From the NCBI GenBank assembly GCA_940671915.1, contig CALNVZ010002974.1:21759306-21823305 (forward strand): DNA of 64,000 bases, read 5' to 3'. This document shows, in pieces, positions 39,357 to 52,900 of the stretch; position 1 is the stretch's first letter, and every line of letters begins with the position of its first letter. This stretch comes from Paracentrotus lividus. Lineage: Eukaryota > Echinodermata > Echinoidea > Camarodonta > Echinidae. Both the position numbers and the translations under genes were made by a program. The notes below the pieces were generated by a model. The model did not search any database, was not told where the DNA came from, and saw only the letters and a list, made by a program, of their open reading frames with translations.

Positions 39357-39969
39357 TTAAAGGAGGAGTCCGGGCTGAAAGTTTTGTAAAATTAAGTAAA
39401 ATTCATCAAGCACAACACAGAAAATTTCATCAAAATCGGATGAAAAATAACAAAGTTATGCATTTTTTTAGACCTTGATTTTTTTTTTGTAAAACAGTTC
39501 TTCGCAATTGTCCCGCTCGTCTCATTTGAATATTTGAATATTCAAATGAGCAACCTGATGATGTCACAGTCCCCCTACTTCTTATGTACTTTATTATATG
39601 AAATCCTATTTAGGCCTATATCATTTTTTCATACATTGCGTATACAGAAAATCTGTCCCTCATACTGAAATAAGTAAAAGTACTTGTGACTTTGAACATT
39701 CCACAAGGATTAATCCGTGTTTGTATGTCCTTGGGGCAGAAAATCTTGATAATTGGTATTTCATACAATAAAATACAAAGAAAGTAGGGGGACTGAGACA
39801 TCATCAGTTTGCCAATTTGAAGAACTGTTTCCTAAAAAATTCAAAACCTAAGAAAATTCATAACTTTGCTATTTCTTATCCGATTTTGATGAAATTTTCA
39901 GTGTTGTGCTTTTTCGATTTTACTTTATTTTTCTTATAATGCAAACTCCATTCCGGATGAGTCCTTTAA
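39357..39969. mobile_element. TTAA-flanked foldback MITE, 613 bp
   Basis: TTAA then AGGAGGAGTCCGG at the left and CCGGATGAGTCC(TTTAA) at the right. Long inverted arms share GATGATGTCACAGTCCCCCT/AGTAGGGGGACTG and ATTTCATCAAAATCGGATGA. The left arm contains a perfect small palindrome, TTGAATATTTGAATATTCAA. Confidence 0.85.
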
Positions 39970-42289
39970 GATGTTTTTTGCTATTTTTTTTTATTTTTTT
40001 ATTTTTTGTGATTAATTTAGCGCCCTGAAGTTAAAGGTCAATTTCGCACCCCTTACTTTCAACTTGATTTGGCATGCCCTAAGGTCAATTTGGCGCCTAT
40101 TTGTGCGCCTACCCGGGCCCGGGGGGGGGGGGGGGGGGGGGGGGGGCTGAGCCCCAAGGGCCCTCCCAGAATACGAGCATGATTATGTCATTTCTATTTT
40201 TACTCCGCTTTTTTTTCTTTCTCTTCTTTTTTTTCTTTTGCTGGGGGGGGGGGCCGGGCCCGTCGCTATTGTGTTGTAGCCTACATATGCTTGATTTGTG
40301 TCATCTACTAAATGTTTACTAATGTCACAATATAATTATCATAAAGCCAGCCCCTGCTTATATTGTGCAGGACCAAGCTTGATTAGCTTTTTGTGACAGT
40401 TCTTCAGACTGAATTACCTGTTTTGTTTTTTTGTTGTTGAAATATCATGATCACACATCTGAAAACAAATGTTACACTGATACTCAGTGTTTCTGAAAAC
40501 AAACTCTTACATTAATTCTCAAAATAAAAAAAAACAGCACGACATATCATCTAATCAGTTTAGAATATGCCATTTGGCTTAATATATGAGGATATATACC
40601 CACAATTGGCTTTAAAAGGAACAATGACACTCACAGACTGGAATATGCAGTGGTTAAATAGTCCCATTAAGCCTCAACGACATTAATAGGGGAAAACCCT
40701 AGTCTGATAAGTATATTTCAAAAAGCATAGATTTGGAACACTAAAAAAAAAAAAAAAAAAAAAAAAATATGGGGGAAAAACAGGACATAAATAGCTTTCA
40801 CTTTTTAAGGAAAAATAAAATGCTATATGCTATTTCATACCCTTTTTATTTTTGTGAAAATGATTTTTAGATAGGGAAAGAACACATTAAATAAAAAAAT
40901 TAATAAATAGCTAAAAATATGGGGAATTATATATTTTCCCCTATTTCTTTTTTTTTTTAGCAGGATTTCCCTTTAATGCCTTTATGGCTATCAGCAGTGG
41001 CTTTTGATGCCCCCCACCCCCAATAAAAAGGGAGGGGGGGGGAGGAAAAGAAGGAAATGGTGATTGAGCTTCCTGAATACCCTGACTACCAATAGAGTAA
41101 TAATGAATATAAATAGCAGATAAAATAACAAAACAATGACAGCATAGAAGTGTTTGAATATGGACAATTTTTCACTTTTATTATAAACATTTCTATGATA
41201 CATTGAAAGCAAATTCTCGCATGATTGATGAGAGAATTATAATCTATACAAACAAAAGAGCAATTTAAAAATAATAATCTGAATATTTTTAATCTTCTAA
41301 CAAAATATCAAAACTAAAACATTTTTAACTTTATAAACTTGTTCTTGGGAATGACAATGTATGCTGGACGGAAAAATACACACACCAAAACATGCATAGA
41401 TAAAATATAGTCCATGACAAATAAGGGTATGTTAAGTAGGAATAAAAAATTGCATCTGCACAAAATTATGCTCAAAATTATATGACATTTATTTATGTTA
41501 AGTCTAAATTTTCTAAATTTTTCTTTTGCAATGACACTAAACTTTCATCAAAATGTTATTGTCTATTCCTAACCATTCCATATACATTACACACATGTGA
41601 TTTTATCAACAACAAAAAATTAATTGAAGTTATTGAGGTGGAATTCCCGATCAAACAAGGGTATTTCAAATGCACCAGTCTAATATATTTTCCAAAATTA
41701 AATATATCATGATTATACAGTATTTTAGCCAGATTAAAGAATGCCCATCATAAATAAACTAGCAATTAATAAGGAAACATACATGTACAGTTATTTCCAA
41801 TGGAAATGTACGTCCTAGTTTAATATCAATGACAAAACTGTATAAAGACATAATTAATATGTGCATCTCAAACAATTAAGTTGATCAGTGTGAGGACATT
41901 TAAAGAGTTAATATGAATATAACAACCCTATAATGCATATATGGCTCATCATATCAAAGTCAGACACAAGTTGCCAGCAAAGAGTCAAAACAATCCATTT
42001 TTAAAAGCTTTTCCCTAATCATTTCAACTCAATTTTTTTTACAGAGCATACAAAAAACATTGAAAATTCTGAAAAAAAACAAAAAATTCCCCCCAAATAA
42101 GACAATTTTTATTATTTTGCCAATTTCCTCGATATAGTGCTGAAATTGCTTGGCGACTTGTGTCTAATTTCGATGTGATGCATCACATATATCTATTTAA
42201 ATTCTAATCATAACAAATACACACCTTATGTATAATGATGTGTAATGGATCAAATACGGGTCTATGTCATTTACTCCATGTTCAACCCT

Positions 42290-42740
42290 GGGCCCGTATT
42301 CCATAAAAGCATGAAATTTAAGCATTTTTACTTATCTTTAAAATGCGTATTCCATAAATACGGCTTACTAAGAATTCTGTTCAAGCCTATTTTTGGCAGT
42401 GAAGCATAAATTCTTAGATTATTGCTAAGTCAAAAGTCTTAAATGGAATTGCGCCTTAAAATCGAACATAAGAAAATGAGAATTTTATCCTAACTTTAAG
42501 CCTACTACCTAGTGGGTTAACTTTAATATTGATTATATGGCAAGCTCATTTGAGACCACAAAAATTAAAAATGACGATATTAATAAAATTCAGACTTTTG
42601 CTTCATGCTTTCTGACCTCAGACAAAGTGCTTAACATGTTCGGTATAAAGGCTCAGAATTTTTTTTTCTTGGACAAAATCTTAAAAAAATACATAGACTT
42701 AAGACAAATTGCTTAAGTATAGTTTATGGAATACGGGCCC
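42290..42740. mobile_element. GGGCCCGTATTCCATAAA MITE, about 451 bp
   Basis: GGGCCCGTATTCCATAAA at the left and the exact inverted partner at 42722-42740 bound the element. The inner parts repeat TTCTTAG/CTTAAG-rich motifs. No coding content is visible. Confidence 0.88.
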
Positions 42741-43950
42741 TGGACTAAACATTATACCTAATCCCAACCCTAACCCTCATATTAAACCCTATCACAACCC
42801 TAACCCAACATCTCGGACAAAAGAAAGCCTGGAGCAATTGTCACTGGAGCATATGTGGTTCCCCATTTATACAGTATGAAAAACATATTCTGCATTAATA
42901 TGACGAGAAGTCCATACTTCTCAGTCTTCTCAGATGCATAATAGAATGGATGGGTAAACTCTGATTTTAAAGCAAATATACAACACATTATTTACATGTA
43001 TTTATAAATTATATAAACATTGATATATATACAGATTAAGAGGCAGCACATCTCTACGCTTCAATAACAATTTTACATAAATAAATGGTTCATAATGATA
43101 ATAGTAATAATCATTTTATATCCCGCAAAATTGCAAAGTGCCTCTAAGCAGTTGAGAGAAAAGAAGTATGAACTGAAAAGAGATATTTTGCACTACAAAT
43201 TGTATCAAAATTAATATCACAAATTACAAATAGTCTGTGGAATCTTCTAGTTTGTGGAATGTTGCTTCATACCCAACATTCTCTGACAGATTTGTCATCA
43301 TCACAAGGAAAAGGTAGCTTGAGGGATATATAATAAGGAAAGAAGGCACAGGGAATAGAAATTCCCAGGAACACACAGGTTTGTGATATGCAGTTAAAAT
43401 ATTTAAATTTTATTTTATTTTTCCAATTGAACCTACAAAGCTAATTCTTTGCAACAAATTTCACACATTATAAGTCAACTTTAAGTGTTTTATCTTGCAA
43501 ACTTGGAATAATATTTCTAATCATATTTGTTGGGATGTAATTTTAATTTCTTGCAGCAAGAAATCAAACCTTTCTAAGCAACAACACAAGTCCATAGTAT
43601 GTTCATAGGTTTTGAATATGTCAGCATCGTGATTGTTTGGAAAAAAAGATACTTTGCTGATGACATCATTATATTACCTACTATTGACAATAAACAGTGG
43701 TGTGCTAATAATAACAATCTTTTTTCCCCTTTCAACATTTGAGAGCATTTTAAGAATGCTACCATTTGGAGGTATCCAAAAGGAATTTGAACTTTGAGAG
43801 ACATATCATGGGGCATAGATGACTTCCAATGGACACCTAGCTTTTGCGGTTGCCATGGTGATGTGAAACAGATAACTAATCAGAGGATAGGTACTACAGT
43901 GTTGATAGCTGTATCATATAATTGATATCATGGCAGATATATGGGCTTGG

Positions 43951-46900
43951 TTAGTTTTGAACTAGCATCATTGATGGTGGTTTGTTGCGAATAGTGATCG
44001 TTGGAGACGTGACATCTCTCGGTCGGTTTGAAGAAGCCTGGGGTTGGGGTTGGTTCATCGCACTCTCCAAAATTTGCTGTAATACAAAAATAGATTTCAT
44101 TGATATTCAATTTGCTCGTGGATAATATTAAAAACATTTTCAATAAAATCTGCTTCTCTTTCTATTTGAATGTATTTTTCCTCGAGTCTCCCACTCTATA
44201 ACCCTCCTGTGTTTTTCCCCCTACCTATCTCTCTCCCAATTTTCCCTATCTATTTCTTGTTTTGTGACCCCTCCCTATTAATTTTACACAACTTTTCATT
44301 ATTTTTTGCCCAATTCTAATTCATGAATAATCAGACTTTTTCATTTGCCACCTATGTTAGGCTGCCTAGCCTACAAGCTCAAGACCTTTGGGGATTGGCT
44401 CCACAAATTATCTTACTGTTTGATACGATATTATGTCTTCTGATTTGGTTGAAAGTGCAGTTAAGGTCTTAGCCACACCCACTAAGCATTATTTTGAAAT
44501 ATTAATTTCATTTATAATACATACTCTGCAGTTGTTGCTACTTGTTTGTTTGTTTGTTTTGTTACCATCCATAACGTAGATACATGATAGTGGTACATGC
44601 AATGTTTTTATTTATGGTTATGAAATCCAGAACAAGTGATGAGTAGCTTACCCGTCTATCAGTCCTCATCTTAGCATTATAGAAGGAGGCAGAGTCTGGG
44701 TTCTCCATTAGCAGCTCCGATTGCAGTCTCTCAAACTTCTCTCCTTCGTCTTCAGGCTGTAACAGAAAACAAGACATGCCGGGTGAATCTATATAATCTT
44801 CATGATATTACTATTAAAAAAACACTTGAAATATTGGTTTAAATTCACTTGGTCTAACAATAGTTGGCCCAATTATCTGATTGTCTGATATCAAGTGGGC
44901 TAAACTCTTTTGTCCTACTACCAATGTGGTCTAATTTCTGCTTGGTCTCATACATACCTGGTCTAATTATCTACTTATCACTTGATCTAATGACCACTTG
45001 GGTTAACTGCCAATTCGTCTAATAGTCGATTTGTTAATTGCATTTTTGTCTAATTCTGAAATGAATATTTGGTCTATTACCAGTTTGTTGCAGGAATTGA
45101 CTGCTAAGTGGTGTTAGACCAGGTTCACCTTACATGAAATGAACATTAGATGGAATGAGACTTAGAAAAAATGGTAAATAGGCGAAGTGGCAATTAGACC
45201 AAAAGGTCATTAGAAGAACTGGTTGTAGATGTGCACATGTGTCTTTTTGCATTCAGTATAACAAGGCTGCATGGTGGCTCGTTACGACAGGAGTGCAATG
45301 TATTATAAAATAAAGACTCACCATATCATATTGAGTTCCTGGTCTAGCTCCAACCCCTGCTGCTGCACTGGTCTGACTGTCCTCAGAGCTCATGAAACAT
45401 TCACTGTACCAACTGTCAAATTCTGAAGGGAAACAAGAGGATGTTAAAGGTAGTGAAGTTCATGAGGGTAGAAATGAAAAGCTTGCTTCTTTTGTCTTTT
45501 TGGGGGGTGATTTTGATTATGTTTGCTGTGATTAAATAAGATAAGTGATGACTCTTAACTTCTATACACATTTCAAAGAGCTCCTTCTCCTTCATTACTA
45601 CATGCATTCAAACTTCTTACATCGCAATATATGATGGGATGGAATTCTAGTATAATCAGCTCATAATTGTATGCCCTCATGTTGAGAACCCTATGAGAAA
45701 TTCACTCTTTTCTCTATTTTGTTCTGTGAATCAGTTTAAAATACAACAAAAACAATTTGAAGGATCTTTGGTAAGAAAGGATTTATGAATGAATTGAATG
45801 ACTTTTGTTATTATCAAATGTTCAACTTTCGTTTATAATATTATCGCACAGGGGTGAGCGCTGCAGTCAACCGATTAACTAGATTTCTGTTCCATCATGC
45901 ATTCCATTGAAAAAACCACGATACACCTATTGATGGCTAGTGATTTAAGAATGTTGTCTAAAACATTATTTATGAAAATTTATAACATGTTAATCTTCAA
46001 TTGCCACAATGAAAAATGTGTTTTCTGTTTCATTTGTTAACCAATTTTGATGACCCTTTCATCTGGAAGAGGAAGAATTTCACACTATCCTCAGAATGGT
46101 GATAAAGTAAAGATTAATAAGAAAATAATATTCCTGCTCATGCACACAGACGAATTTGGCAAGACCAATAAATTGTGTCTATTAAATGCTCAATTTTGTA
46201 GAATGATATTGTCCTTACCTGTTACTAGTCTCTGTCTGCATTGATCCACAAGCTTCTGACAGTATTGGATCTCTGATTTGATCTGCCTCAGCTCATCATA
46301 ATCACTACGGTACGATGCTTTGAGTTCTTTTAGCTTCTTGATCATCTGAAACTCCTCTTCACTGATGACCATCTCACCCTGCTCATTCACAAAGTCACCT
46401 GTAATCAAATCAAATCAAATCAAATCAATCTTATCACAATCACTACGGTACGATGCCTTGAGATACTTTAGCTTATCGATCATCTGAAACTCCTCTTCAC
46501 TAATCACCATCTCACCCTCTTCATTCACAAAGTCACCTGTAATCAAATCAAATCAAATCAAATCAAATCAATCTTATCACAATCACTACGGTACGATGCC
46601 TTGAGTTCTTTCAGTTTCTTGATCATCTGAAACTCCTCTTCACTGATCACCATCTCACCCTCTTCATTCACAAAGTCACTTGTAAATCAAATAAATCAAA
46701 TCAATCAATCTTATCACAATCACTACGGTACGATGCCTTGAGACTTTAGTTATCATCTGAAACTCCTCTTCACTAATCACCATCTCACCCTCTTCATTCA
46801 CAAAGTCACCGTAATCAAATCAAATCAAATCAATCTTATCACAATCACTACGGTACGATGCCTTGAGTTCTTTTAGCTTCTTGATCATCTGAAACTCCTC

Positions 46901-49900
46901 TTCACTAATCACCATCTCACCCTCCTCATTCACAAAGTCACCTGTAATCAAATCAAATCAAATCAAGTCAAATCAAATCAAATCAAATCAAATCAATCTT
47001 ATCACAATCACTACGGTACGATGCCTTGAGTTCTTTTAGTTTCTTGATCATCTGAAACTCCTCTTCGCTGATAACCATCTCACCCTCCTCATTCACAAAG
47101 TCACCTATAATCAAATCAAATCAAATCAAATCAAATCAAATCAATCTTATCATAATAACTATGGTATGATGCCTTGAGTTCTTTCAGCTTCTTGATCTCC
47201 TAAAGTCAACAAGTAAATCATCATTATTTAAGTAGCTACAATACAAAATATTCAACTTGATTAGATTTTCAGTCTCAAGTGTTCTGTAAACATTTTCTTT
47301 AATAAAAAAAATATATAAAGATTAATAAAAAAAAAGAAAAAGAAAAAAAAAAAGGATTAGATGCAACAGAGAACTACAATATGTTTTTTTTTTTTTTTTT
47401 CATTAACAGGGCCGATCTAATGCCCTTTTGCACGATGGGCACCATATTGAAGCAATCACAGATCCCCCTTTTATTTGGTAAAGTCTAAGACATACATTTT
47501 GAAAAGAAGTATAAAAAATTCACAAGCAACTGATTTTAAAAAGATGTATAACAACAGGATATTTCCAGGTACTTTCATCGTGGGCTTTCATCTTGTGTGT
47601 TCTTAGAATGAGACATGAGTTACCAAATGTGTGAAATTTCCATATAGTTCACTCCCGCTATAACATGAAGGTACCACGCCTAATAATAGCTTACTAATTT
47701 TATTATTATTATTATTATTTTATTTGGCAGAAAACATACAATATAAAATCAAATCAATTGCATATAAAAACATACATTACGGAACACAAAAATATTAAGA
47801 TAACCATACACTAACCTTGTTCAGCCTTTTCTTGTCTGAGTTTCTCAATAGTGTTCCTTGTCACATCAATTTCTTGCTTTGTCATGTTGATCGTCTTAGC
47901 CAAGTCTCGACAATGCTTCCTCTTCCCCTTCAAGATATCTGTATGAATCACAAAAAAAATTTAAAAAATAGTGATTTAAAATTGTTCCATCAAATCTCTA
48001 TTAAAATGGCCACATTGAACTAAGTATAAGGTTATAAGCATTGAATGACTTATCAAATTCATGTTGCGACATTTCGGTTGGTAATAATTGGACATTTACA
48101 ACAACAAAACATGATTACACGTAATTCAACCATTAAAGGATACCATTAAGAGGATGAAAATGATCATTATCATTACAACACGAGCATATTGTGGTAACCC
48201 AGTTCAAATAAATTTCATATTTGTGACTAGCTAGCAATCTCACCTTTATTTTCCATAAGTATTCGATTGATCTCACTGCCTTTCTCATGTTTAAATTCCT
48301 CAAACGCCACGGTCCTGAGCGGTGGCGTGTTCGGTCTGGCCTGTGTACCGCCCTCTGTAGTCGGGCCCTGCGACCCGGCAGCCGAGGCGGTTTCAGTACG
48401 GCCGCTAGATTCTTTAGCATCTGGTCCAACATTCCCATTCCTGACCGGCGAGGCACGTTCCATGGTCGGAGAAGGACTCGCTACACCTTTTGGTTGAGGG
48501 CTGCAATAAAAAAAACATTATCATAATGAGAGGATCTACAGCTGTAAAACATCAGAACCTAATTTTGAAGATCTTTTAACAACAGCAAATGCTTGAAACT
48601 TAGAACCAAAACAACAATTGTTGACTCTCTCCCTGCAATAAGCGACTTTAGTCACAACTTTTAAAGGGTATTTACAGTTTAAAGAGAAAATTATCCTGTT
48701 CCACATATCATGTTCATCCTTCCTATTTCTTAGAGTTCAGTTTTTTTAATCCTACTGCATACAAAATGGCATGTAGTCTTCCATGGCTGCATTTAATAAT
48801 TTTTAATCATTATCAACCCAACACTATTTATGATCAACAAACTTGCACAATTGCAAATTACTGCAGTTTTGTTTCTCACCAGTATAGTACAAGACACAAT
48901 CAGAGACATAGTCTATATTTACCTAAAGTTAAAACCAACTATGGGAAGTTTTCTTTATCTTTTGTTGGTTCAACATTTTGGAATAAATTGCCAACACCAA
49001 TTCGCGATAGCAGGTCTTTACATATCTTCCGTAAATCACTCAAAACATATATCATGAACCAAACCTGAATAACTTTTTTCCACCTTGATTATCATCTTGT
49101 ATTAATTATAAATACACTTATTTCTATTATAACTTAACTTGTTTAAAATAGGCAAACTAGCCTATACTGTAAATATTGTAAATGCGTTCTTTCTTTAGAA
49201 TAGTTTTGTGATTACTTTCATATAAATTGAATGTCAACATGTTAACTGTACGTGTAAGTAGAATGTCTGACAGGTATCAAACCCGATTAGCATTTATGCT
49301 ATTTTTCTGATACCATTTATCCTTTATTGTTTTTCATGTCTCATGTGCATATGCTTTGTAAAATGTATTTGGATAATAAATAAACTTCAAACAATACCTC
49401 TATATATATAAACAATACCTCTCTATATATAAACAATTATTCAATAGTTTTGAAAATATACAAACAGCAATGAACAATTTCATCCTTGTAAGCATTGACA
49501 AGAAAAATGCTAACAAATACATTTATAAAGATTCTCTACCACCATGATATATTCTGACCTATAATTCTTACCTTCCTCTTTCTTTGGCTTTCCTTCCCCT
49601 AGCCTTCCTAGCAGACACCACGGATGAATGTGCAGGTTTAGATGAAGCAGGAGCAACACCAATACCAAAGCCTTGACCATCGACCTCCCCTACATACGTA
49701 GCACCACCGTCCTCATCAAACACTACACCAGCCTGATTTAAATAACAAGATGGTTTCCAACATTTCATGTTAAAACATACATTGTAGGCCAGAGGTGTCG
49801 AAAGGCTGGGCGAGACAAAGGATTGGAGGGGCAAGCCATTGTAAACACAAAATCGCTTGCAATTCCAATCCTTTGTCTCCGCACAACCATTCGTCGCCTC

Positions 49901-52900
49901 TGATGTACACTAGATTACAGTTAAGAGTACACAAACTCTAAAAAAAAAAAAAAAATGCTTAAAACTTTCAGAAGTACATTTTACGTTTTTCATATTGTAT
50001 TTGATATATTAATGTCTCAATTTGAAACATTACTTCTCAGAAAAAAGTGGTATCTATATTGTTTTGTATTGAATAGGATATTTTTTACTAAGAGGGCAAA
50101 ATGAAGTCAACTCTCTAAATATGTGTACTTGCCTAGGGATGTAAAGGTTTTGGGTCCAATTACCAAAACTGCACATAATATATATGTTCCTTTATTCTAT
50201 AAGGACTTTGGTCATAACTGGTAAAGTTCATCACAAGAAACCGGTATACAATTATTGTTATTACGAAAAGAGGATCCTGAAAAACTATTGAATATACATG
50301 TCCTTGAATAAAACTTGAATTTCAATTGTACTGCAATTTTGTTTGTAAGATTGAGAAAGGAAATATACTTGGTAAATTGCCAACTGGTCTAAATCCACTT
50401 TGTCTAATGACCGTTTGGCCTCATCCCACATGGTGTATTTCCATTTCGTCTTCAACCAGTTTGTCTAATTACCTTTAGGTCTAAATTTCACTTTGCCCAT
50501 TTACCATTTCGTCTAATCCCATTTGGTCTGATGTCCATTTTGTCTGATATCCGATTGGTCTATAACCATTTGGTCGATTTCTGTAACTGACTGGAAATAT
50601 ACCACATATTAATTTGGGAATTAGACGAAAAAGCAATGAGACCATTTGGCTATAGACGAATCGGAATTAAACCAAGTGAGAATTAGACCAAGTATGTATG
50701 AGATTGAATAGAAGTTAGACCCAACTGTTAGTAGACCATATGGTTTCAGCCCATGTGGTATTAGACGATTAGAGAATTGGGCCAAATGCTGTTAGACCAA
50801 GTGGATAAAAATCATATACTTTGCTATGGTTACCTTCTGTGCGGCTGCCACAGCATTAGGATCCATACGGTCAATGATAGTATACTTCTGCCTTAGACGA
50901 CTCTCTACTTCGCTATCCATCTGTCCGACCATCTGTTTAAATGCCTGAAAGATACTCTGGATCTGTCGTACATTGACGATATCGATCTCATCCAATGAGC
51001 CGTCTAGGTAACGTCTGACCTGGTTGTTAACCTCTAGGAGTTGAGTGTCTGAGAGAGGCTCATAGCTCACTTGACTTCGGTTTGCCTGTTACAAAATATG
51101 AATCATACATCATTAATCTTAATTATTATTTATGCTACCAGTATTGACTCACTTTAACAACCCACATGAATGAATTATAAACATGTATTACAGCATGAAT
51201 ATTGCAAATATTTGAAACAGCTGAACTGAATGATTTCTCATTAGGTAAGAAAGCATGAACAACCTTTCTGCCTACCTTTTGCACGACAGCCAAATTTATT
51301 TCAAGAGCATTGCATTTCTATGTAATTAAGAATGTCAAAATTGCATGGTAGACTCACCAGTGTATCGTGCATTGTGAGTTCATGCTTCAAATGTTTAATC
51401 TCTTTCTCTAGTTTCTTGACGAGTAGGGTGGGGTCGAAGAACTCATTGACGGCTGGACTAACGACGACACACATCATCCTTGTAGCAAACCTCAGAGTAG
51501 AAATGGTCTCTTCTATCTGCTTGGCTTCTCCCCATACATTGGCTATCATTATGGTGTTACAATTGCCACCTGAAATACAGACAAGTGGAAAGAAATATTA
51601 CCACATCGCCGAAGTTCTAGGACAACTGGGGCCCGTTTTCTTGAAATCGTCATAAGTCTAAGTTCGTGGACATCCCATTGAAACGTGCCTTAATGCTACA
51701 ACACGTATCCCTATGGGTTATCCAAGAACTTAGAGAAACGCGTGCCCTAGACAATTACCCCCACCAAAAATCAACCCCTATCCCTATTTAATTATGGGTG
51801 GTATTTGTCTTTGGGGCAATTGTCCAGAGGGTAGCTGTCCTGATATGCCTCATCACCTACAAAAATGACAATACTCTCAATGTTTTGAGCAGATGTAAAT
51901 GAATTAGAGACTTTTGGATATTTTTAAATATTGCAGCTACTTCATTAAACAGAAGAAAAAAAACCATGAAAACTTTGAATTAGATACAATACTTGCATTA
52001 TGCATGTTTAAGGAATGGGAAATAATACCTTAAAAAAGTATGAAATTGGCAACAACATTGCTGCCGAGGTGACAAGACATTGTATCACAAAATATCAAGA
52101 AGAGAGTAAAAAACATGGCAGGTAGAGCACTGCAAACTAATAGGATTTCCTTTGACATGCTGTGATGGACTCATTTCTTAGGGTAAGAGAGCTGGGACTT
52201 GAAAAAGACCATTCTTGACTAATTATCATGAGATTAAGTGGTTTTCACCAGAATTTGTTATACTAAGTCTTGTCACTAAAGAGAAAATATGCAAAGAGAT
52301 TTCCTCTACAAGTTCTAGGGTGGGGAATTTTAATCAAATGTGTTATCATAACAAGAGAGAGAGAATAACTTTGATATATTTGGAAATGTTATGACAAACC
52401 TAATGAATCTTTGAGACAATGAGTGAGCTTGGTTTGTCTGTAAGGTATATGTTCACGTCTTTTATCAGCCAGGGCAATAGTTGTCTGCTCCAGGAATGTC
52501 AAGGATTTATTGATGTAAACAGCTTCTTGTTGAGTCTTCCCTTCAGACTGAAATATAAACAAAAAACAATTCATTTAACAATTCTTCACAACATAAGAAT
52601 AATTATTAAATTTTACATTGAATAAACTAATGAAGAATTGTCTATTGAGCTCAATCATCCACTACTTATCTATTATCTACATTTTTCTGTGAATTTTTTT
52701 TTCTTCTTTGCTGACATTGTCAGTGTTTCTGAGTATTTTTTGCTACATTTTAAATGCACCACTATATGAAAAGTTCACTACCACAAGGGGCTACATTTTC
52801 AAATTCACTTTTATTGATATCACACCGTTGTTTTTTTAATAAAATTAGTATCCCATAATATGAGAGCAAATATAACAAAATTCACCTTTTGAAAATCACT

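Larger units (their letters stand above)
38709..43950. other. Intergenic region between the death/TIR gene and KIF9
   Basis: About 5.2 kb with no supported gene. It contains elements at 39357 and 42290, poly-C/poly-G runs (38840, 40121, 40244, 41031), a poly-A run (40744-40767) and AT-rich sequence. The part next to 43950 should include the KIF9 3' untranslated region; a minus-strand AATAAA-rich stretch near 43410-43425 is a possible polyadenylation area. Confidence 0.55.

Noticed and set aside
42800-42988. 62-codon minus-strand frame downstream of KIF9
   Set aside because: No family resemblance, no supporting exon neighbours and AT-rich composition.
46400-47205. True mutually exclusive exon cluster in KIF9
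   Set aside because: Copies lack donors and stop in the AATCA linker, and they encode the same rather than alternative residues, so functional alternative exons are unlikely.
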